Below, one piece after another: positions 5,400-9,558 of a stretch of DNA of 9,558 bases (its first letter is position 1; every line of letters starts with the position of its first letter). The position numbers and the translations under genes are program-made. Location of the stretch: assembly GCA_905215105.1 (NCBI GenBank), contig CAJMOI010000069.1:1-9558 (forward strand). The letters run 5' to 3'. The stretch is from an uncultured bacterium (GTDB lineage: Bacteria; Bacillota; Clostridia; Oscillospirales; Acutalibacteraceae). A model generated the notes under the pieces. That model saw nothing but the letters and a program-made list of their open reading frames with translations. It ran no database searches and was not told where the DNA came from.

Positions 5400-8006
5400 A
5401 TGAAACTGCTGGTTCTGGACGGAAACAGTATTGTCAACCGGGCTTTTTACGGTGTGAAGCTCCTTTCCACCAAAGACGGCCTGTTTACCAACGGCATTTA
5501 CGGCTTTATGACCATGCTCCAAAAGCTCAAGGACGAAGCCCAACCCGACGCCGTGGCCATTGCCTTTGACCTGAAAGCCCCCACCTTCCGCCACAAGATG
5601 TATGCCGGATACAAGGCACAGCGCAAGGGAATGCCTCCCGAGCTGGCCCAGCAGATGCCCACATTGAAGGAACTGCTGACGGATTTGGGTTATCCCCTCA
5701 TCGAGTGTGAGGGTTTCGAGGCTGATGACATTCTGGGGACCCTTGCCAAAACCTGCGAGGACACCGGCAACGAATGTCTCATTGCCACCGGGGACCGGGA
5801 CAGCCTGCAATTGGTGTCCCCCCATGTCAGTGTGCGTCTGGCTGCTACCAAATTCGGACAGCCGCAGGTCACGGTTTACGACGAAGCCCGCATCAAAGAG
5901 GAATACGGCGTGATGCCCCGCCAGATGATTGATATCAAGGCCATTCAGGGCGACTCCTCTGACAACATCCCCGGCGTGGCAGGTATTGGCCCCAAGGGTG
6001 CAGGAGAACTGATTCAGAAATACGGCAGCCTGTCCTACATTTACGACCATTTGGAGGAGCTGGACATCAAACCCGGAATGCGGAAAAAGCTGGAAGCCGG
6101 AAAAGAGTCCGCCTTTTTGAGCTATGAACTGGGCACCATCTGCCGGGAAGCTCCCATTGACACCGACTTGAACCAGTATCTGCCCAAGCCCGGTAATCGT
6201 GCCGCCGCTGCGCGGCTCATGGCAAAGCTGGAGCTGTTCTCCCTGCTGAAAAAACTGGAACTGGAGGAGGAATCTCTGGCTGGCGGCGCAGCGGAGGAGG
6301 AAACTGCGGAACTGCCCCTGCCGGAAGTGCGGGAATATGAGGACGGCGCGGCTCTTCTGCCCCTGCTGGAGGAGCAGAAACGGGCGGATTTTGTTCCGCT
6401 GTACGGGGAAGACGGTTCGATCCAGTTTCTGTTTTTAAATTACAAAAATACCATTTATAAAATCCACGCAGATACTGCTTTTCTGCGGGCGTTGTGCAAA
6501 AATCCGCTGATTCGCAAGAATCTCCACGATTCCAAGCCCTTTTTTGCGGCGCTGGAAAAGCTGCCCTCTACCGCACTGGAAATGGGTATCCCATGGGAAG
6601 GCGGCGGCATGGACGCCATGCTGGCGGCGTACCTGCTGAACCCCTCTGCCAGTGGGTACGGCATTTTGCGGCTGGCGCAGGAATACCAGCTGCCCGTCCC
6701 GGCATTGGAGGACGAAAAATGCCGGGAAGCGGCGGTGCTTCCTGCCCTGTGTGACCGGCTGACCCGCGCCATTGACGAAAATGACCAGCGCTCCCTGCTG
6801 GAAACCATGGAAATGCCCCTTGCCCGAGTATTGGCCAAAATGGAAACAGAGGGCTTCGGCGTGGATGCAGAGGGCATCCGTGCCTTTGGCGTAACCCTGC
6901 AAATGGAGATCAACGAGGTACAGGCCCAGATCATTGAGGAAGTGGGGTACGAGTTCAACATCAATTCCCCGAAGCAGCTGGGCGAAGCCCTTTTCGGAAA
7001 ACTGGGGCTGCCCCACGGCAAGAAAACCAAAACCGGTTACTCCACCAACGCGGATGTGCTGGAAAAGCTCCGGTATGACCATCCGGTAGTGGAGCGGGTA
7101 CTGCGGTACCGCACCCTGACCAAACTGAAATCCACCTACTGCGACGGCCTGCTCAAGGTCATCGGGGAGGACGGGCGGATTCATTCCAGCTTTAACCAGA
7201 CGGAAACCCGCACCGGCCGCATCAGTTCCACGGAGCCCAACTTGCAGAACATTCCCGTTCGCACGGAACTGGGAAGAGAGCTTCGCCGGTTCTTTACCGC
7301 CCGTCCCGGCTGGGTGCTGGTGGACGCGGACTATTCCCAGATTGAGCTGCGGGTGCTGGCCCATGTCGCCAACGACCAAAACATGATTGACGCCTTTTTA
7401 AACGGGGAGGATATCCACCGGGCCACTGCTGCTCAGGTGTTCCACCAGCCGCCGGAGATGGTCACTCCCCTGATGCGTTCTCGGGCAAAGGCCGTCAACT
7501 TCGGCATTGTGTACGGTATCGGTGCGTTTTCCCTGTCCCAGGATATCGGCGTTAGCCGCAAGGAAGCCGGAGACTATATCAACGCCTATCTGGAGCACTA
7601 TTCTGGCGTGCGGGACTATATGGAAAAGGTGGTGGCCGAGGCCAAGGATAAAGGCTACTCCGAAACTATTTTCGGCCGCCGGCGGTATTTGCCGGAGCTT
7701 TCTTCCAGCAACTTCAATATGCGCTCTTTCGGGGAGCGGGTCGCCCGGAATATGCCCATTCAGGGAGCGGCGGCAGACATTATCAAGCTGGCCATGATTC
7801 GGGTGGAAAACCGGCTGGAAAAGGAAAAGCTCCGTGCCCGGCTGATTTTGCAGGTACACGACGAACTGATTGTAGAAGCCCCGGAGGAAGAGGCCCAGCA
7901 GGTGGCAGCACTGCTCAAGGAGGAAATGGAGAGCGCCGTGCAGCTGTCCGTGCCCATGATTGCCGACGCCAATATCGGCAAGACCTGGTATGACGCGAAG
8001 GGGTAA
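5400..8006 (+). CDS. polA: DNA polymerase I (868 aa), no recognisable proofreading motifs
   Basis: Family A polymerase for Okazaki-fragment processing and repair. Residues 1 to about 290 are the 5'-3' exonuclease: LDGNS with Asp7, FDLKAPTFRH, EADD (Asp109, Asp110), TGDRD (Asp132, Asp134), and the DNA-binding GDSSDNIPGV...GIGPKGA segment (Asp185, Asp188). About 310-480 corresponds to the 3'-5' exonuclease domain, but the expected FDxET-type motif is absent (FVPLYGEDGSIQFLFL instead), so proofreading is probably lost, as in Bacillus polymerase I. The polymerase domain has motif A DADYSQIELRVLAH (Asp644, Glu649), motif B RSRAKAVNFGIVYG (Arg693, Lys697, Phe701, Tyr705), and motif C QVHDELIVEAP (Asp821, Glu822). 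All catalytic residues for polymerisation are present. The start is supported by AAGGAGG at 5387-5393 (6-nt spacing). No terminator follows, so the next two genes may be co-transcribed. Confidence 0.97.
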   Translation: MKLLVLDGNSIVNRAFYGVKLLSTKDGLFTNGIYGFMTMLQKLKDEAQPDAVAIAFDLKAPTFRHKMYAGYKAQRKGMPPELAQQMPTLKELLTDLGYPLIECEGFEADDILGTLAKTCEDTGNECLIATGDRDSLQLVSPHVSVRLAATKFGQPQVTVYDEARIKEEYGVMPRQMIDIKAIQGDSSDNIPGVAGIGPKGAGELIQKYGSLSYIYDHLEELDIKPGMRKKLEAGKESAFLSYELGTICREAPIDTDLNQYLPKPGNRAAAARLMAKLELFSLLKKLELEEESLAGGAAEEETAELPLPEVREYEDGAALLPLLEEQKRADFVPLYGEDGSIQFLFLNYKNTIYKIHADTAFLRALCKNPLIRKNLHDSKPFFAALEKLPSTALEMGIPWEGGGMDAMLAAYLLNPSASGYGILRLAQEYQLPVPALEDEKCREAAVLPALCDRLTRAIDENDQRSLLETMEMPLARVLAKMETEGFGVDAEGIRAFGVTLQMEINEVQAQIIEEVGYEFNINSPKQLGEALFGKLGLPHGKKTKTGYSTNADVLEKLRYDHPVVERVLRYRTLTKLKSTYCDGLLKVIGEDGRIHSSFNQTETRTGRISSTEPNLQNIPVRTELGRELRRFFTARPGWVLVDADYSQIELRVLAHVANDQNMIDAFLNGEDIHRATAAQVFHQPPEMVTPLMRSRAKAVNFGIVYGIGAFSLSQDIGVSRKEAGDYINAYLEHYSGVRDYMEKVVAEAKDKGYSETIFGRRRYLPELSSSNFNMRSFGERVARNMPIQGAAADIIKLAMIRVENRLEKEKLRARLILQVHDELIVEAPEEEAQQVAALLKEEMESAVQLSVPMIADANIGKTWYDAKG

Positions 8007-8055
8007 AATGCACGTTGCAAAGAATTAAAAACCGCACGGAAATAGAGGCGATACT

Positions 8056-8382
8056 ATGAGTTTGACAGTAAATATCTATTATACAGGGGAAAATGGTTCA
8101 GCCCGTAAGTTTGCCGAAGAGATGATGTCCAGCGGCACAGTTGCAGCAATCCGAAAGGAAAAAGGGAACCTCAGATATGAGTATTTTTACCCCGTGGAAG
8201 ATGCGGAAACCGTTTTGCTGATTGACAGCTGGGAAAATCAGGAGGCAATCGATGTTCATCATGGTACGGAAATGATGCAGAAGATTGTGGAGCTTCGGGA
8301 AAAATATAACCTGCACATGAAAGTGGAAAGATTTGTTTCCGATGATGTTCCGGTAACGGACAGGCAATATATCAAAGAATGA
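8056..8382 (+). CDS. Antibiotic biosynthesis monooxygenase (ABM) domain protein, YgiN-like putative quinol monooxygenase (108 aa)
   Basis: A small single-domain protein of the dimeric alpha-beta ABM fold, which covers cofactor-free quinol monooxygenases (YgiN) and related oxidoreductases. The pattern fits: an N-terminal strand (SLTVNIYY), an EKGNLRYEYFYPVED segment, a LLIDSWENQEAIDVHH segment with the typical Trp and His, a helix EMMQKIVELREKY, and a final strand MKVERF. The exact substrate cannot be read from sequence. The start has AGAGG at 8044-8048 (7-nt spacing) and lies 49 nt after polA; the stop is 17 nt before the reductase start. Base use differs from its neighbours: two sampled 60-base lines (8161 and 8221) each count 27 G+C, against 36 in a polA line (7321). 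This hints at a different origin, though small genes vary. Fold confident, function only general. Confidence 0.8.
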   Translation: MSLTVNIYYTGENGSARKFAEEMMSSGTVAAIRKEKGNLRYEYFYPVEDAETVLLIDSWENQEAIDVHHGTEMMQKIVELREKYNLHMKVERFVSDDVPVTDRQYIKE

Positions 8383-8399
8383 AACAAGGAGGAATTTCC

Positions 8400-9410
8400 A
8401 TGCCAACTGTTACATTGGGAAGAACCGGCATTACCACCGACAAAAATGGCTTTGGCGCCCTGCCGGTACAGCGCGTTTCCAAAGAGGATGCCGCTTACCT
8501 GCTCCGCAAAGCCTTTGACGGCGGTATCACCTTTTTTGATACCGCCCGCAGCTATACCGACAGCGAGGAAAAGCTGGGCTATGCCTTTAAAGGGATGCGG
8601 GACAAGCTGTTTATCGCCACCAAGACCCCTTCCACCACCGTGGAGGGCTTCTGGAAGGATTTGGAGACCAGCCTGCGCCTTTTGAAAACCGATTACATCG
8701 ATATTTACCAGTTCCATAACCCCGCCTTCTGTCCCAAGCCCGGCGACGGCACCGGCCTGTATGAAGCCATGCTGGAAGCCAAAGCACAGGGGAAAATCCG
8801 CTTTATCGGGCTGACCAACCATCGGGGGCCTGTCGCACGGGAAGCGGTGGAGTCCGGACTGTACGACACCCTGCAATTCCCCTTCAGCTATCTGGCCAGC
8901 GAGAAGGATGAAGAGCTGGTACACCTGTGCAAGGAGAAAAACGTGGGCTTTATCTGCATGAAAGCCCTGTCCGGCGGCCTGATTACCCGCTCCGACGCCG
9001 CCTATGCCTATCTGGCGCAGTTTGACAATGTGCTGCCCATCTGGGGCGTACAGCGGGAAAAAGAGCTGGACGAGTTCCTCTCCTACATAGAGAATCCGCC
9101 GGTGATGACCGAAGAAATCCGGGAGCTGATTGCTCACGACCAGAAGGAATTGATTGGTGATTTCTGCCGTGGCTGCGGTTACTGCCTGCCCTGTCCGGCA
9201 AAAATCGACATTCCCACGGCGGCAAGAATGTCCCTGCTCCTGCGCCGCTCCCCCACTGCCGGGCATCTCACCAAAGAAACCCAGGAAATGATGGCCCGCA
9301 TCGATAATTGTATTCACTGCAACCACTGCGTCAATCACTGTCCCTATGGTCTGAATACCCCGGAGCTGCTCCGCCGGAACTATGAGGACTACAAGACCTT
9401 TTTGAAATAA
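8400..9410 (+). CDS. Aldo/keto reductase with C-terminal [4Fe-4S] cysteine motifs (336 aa)
   Basis: Residues 1 to about 245 form an aldo/keto reductase barrel with the catalytic tetrad visible: Asp47 and Tyr52 (FDTARSY), Lys75 (IATKT), and His106 (YQFHNP). The C-terminal part adds eight cysteines: C256xxC259xxC262xxC265P (CRGCGYCLPCP) and C304xxC307xxC310xxxC314P (CIHCNHCVNHCPYGL). This is the pattern of the iron-sulfur aldo/keto reductases common in anaerobes (COG1453-type), so electrons may pass between NAD(P)H, a carbonyl substrate and an iron-sulfur carrier; the substrate is unknown. The start at 8400 is chosen over the in-frame ATG at 8379 because AAGGAGG (8386-8392) lies 7 nt before it and the protein then begins MPTVTLGRTG like its family. 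It is 17 nt behind the ABM gene and probably in the same transcript. No terminator is seen before the insertion sequence. Confidence 0.93.
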   Translation: MPTVTLGRTGITTDKNGFGALPVQRVSKEDAAYLLRKAFDGGITFFDTARSYTDSEEKLGYAFKGMRDKLFIATKTPSTTVEGFWKDLETSLRLLKTDYIDIYQFHNPAFCPKPGDGTGLYEAMLEAKAQGKIRFIGLTNHRGPVAREAVESGLYDTLQFPFSYLASEKDEELVHLCKEKNVGFICMKALSGGLITRSDAAYAYLAQFDNVLPIWGVQREKELDEFLSYIENPPVMTEEIRELIAHDQKELIGDFCRGCGYCLPCPAKIDIPTAARMSLLLRRSPTAGHLTKETQEMMARIDNCIHCNHCVNHCPYGLNTPELLRRNYEDYKTFLK

Positions 9411-9436
9411 GCGCACAAAACCCCCGCTCAATCATC

Positions 9437-9461
9437 TGAACTGCACCCCATTTGTTAGACA
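9437..9461 (+). repeat. Left terminal inverted repeat of an IS3-family-like insertion sequence
   Basis: The stretch beginning TGAACTGCACCCCATT and ending GTTAGACA strongly resembles IS3-family (IS150-like) termini, which begin with TG and contain a GCACCC...GTTxGAC core. It lies immediately upstream of an OrfA start, as in these elements. The matching right end lies beyond the window, so the repeat and any 3-4 bp target duplication cannot be confirmed here. Confidence 0.72.
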
Positions 9462-9497
9462 GTATGGTATACTGGATAACAAGTGGGGTGATTTATT

Positions 9498-9558
9498 ATG
9501 CCGAAAGGAATACCAAACAAGAGATACACGCCAGAATTCAAGCAACTGGTAGTAGAAA
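9498..9558 (+). CDS. IS3-family transposase OrfA, first 20 codons (truncated by window end)
   Basis: The ATG at 9498 opens MPKGIPNKRYTPEFKQLVVE, which matches the start of IS3-family OrfA proteins: a short basic leader followed by (R/K)YTPEFK, leading into the helix-turn-helix that binds the terminal repeats. A GGGGTGAT ribosome-binding-like sequence lies at 9485-9492. In this family OrfA is normally followed by an overlapping OrfB with the DDE catalytic core, made as a fusion by frameshifting; both lie mostly outside the window. Confidence 0.78.
   Translation, partial: MPKGIPNKRYTPEFKQLVVE

Larger units (their letters stand above)
9437..9558 (+). mobile_element. IS3-family-like insertion sequence, left end only
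   Basis: The element is recognised from its terminal repeat and from the first codons of a transposase OrfA. An extended -10 (TGGTATACT; TATACT at 9468-9473) lies inside the element and may drive its own transposase, although no good -35 is present. The insertion point is 26 nt past the reductase stop, on the same strand, so it interrupts no gene seen here but may have displaced that operon's terminator. It continues beyond the window. Confidence 0.75.

Noticed and set aside
6435..7379. 314-codon and similar open frames antisense to polA
   Set aside because: They cover the conserved polymerase region and arise from codon bias of polA; no independent motif supports them.
8259..9431. 390-codon open frame on the - strand opposite the aldo/keto reductase
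   Set aside because: The opposite strand encodes a protein with an intact catalytic tetrad and iron-sulfur motifs; the antisense reading has no recognisable domain or ribosome binding site.

Overview
The window looks like chromosomal DNA from a spore-forming (or formerly spore-forming) member of the Clostridia, most likely the Oscillospiraceae/Ruminococcaceae. The reasons are a SpoIIP gene, AGGAGG-type ribosome binding sites before most genes, a YwlE-like phosphatase, a DNA polymerase I without recognisable proofreading motifs, and a GC content in the mid-50s by eye. The family assignment is inference; the genes themselves are mostly clear.

Layout. Positions 1-1616 (+ strand) hold the 3' end of spoIIP, a small membrane protein of unknown function, and a secreted, membrane-anchored Pro/Thr/Ser/Glu-rich stalk protein with its own promoter. 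A perfect 16-bp-stem hairpin at 1664-1699 lies between these genes and a convergent minus-strand operon.

Positions 1732-5245 (- strand) hold five tightly packed genes, read right to left: dusB (TTG start), an rlmA-type 23S rRNA methyltransferase, an alpha/beta hydrolase, a low-molecular-weight phosphatase of YwlE type, and rimI. Three of the four junctions are stop/start overlaps and the fourth has a 4-nt gap, so this is almost certainly one transcript. Three of the five products modify the translation machinery (tRNA dihydrouridine, 23S rRNA m1G, acetylation of ribosomal protein S18). The phosphatase and hydrolase are less obvious partners.

Positions 5246-5399 separate dusB from divergent polA. 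They contain a perfect 12-bp inverted repeat whose two arms each carry an extended -10 element (TGGTATACT), one facing each way, so the two promoters overlap almost completely. Downstream on the + strand come polA (868 aa), a small lower-GC antibiotic-biosynthesis-monooxygenase (ABM) domain protein, and an aldo/keto reductase with eight C-terminal iron-sulfur cysteines.

The window ends inside an insertion sequence: an IS3-family-like left end starts at about 9437, 26 nt after the reductase stop, followed by the first 20 codons of its OrfA. I see no CRISPR array, tRNA, rRNA, toxin-antitoxin pair or recognisable defence system. The most interesting items are the symmetric divergent promoter, the two unknown envelope proteins beside spoIIP, the Ser-to-Gly change in the phosphatase signature, and an inverted repeat that brackets the start of the small membrane protein gene.
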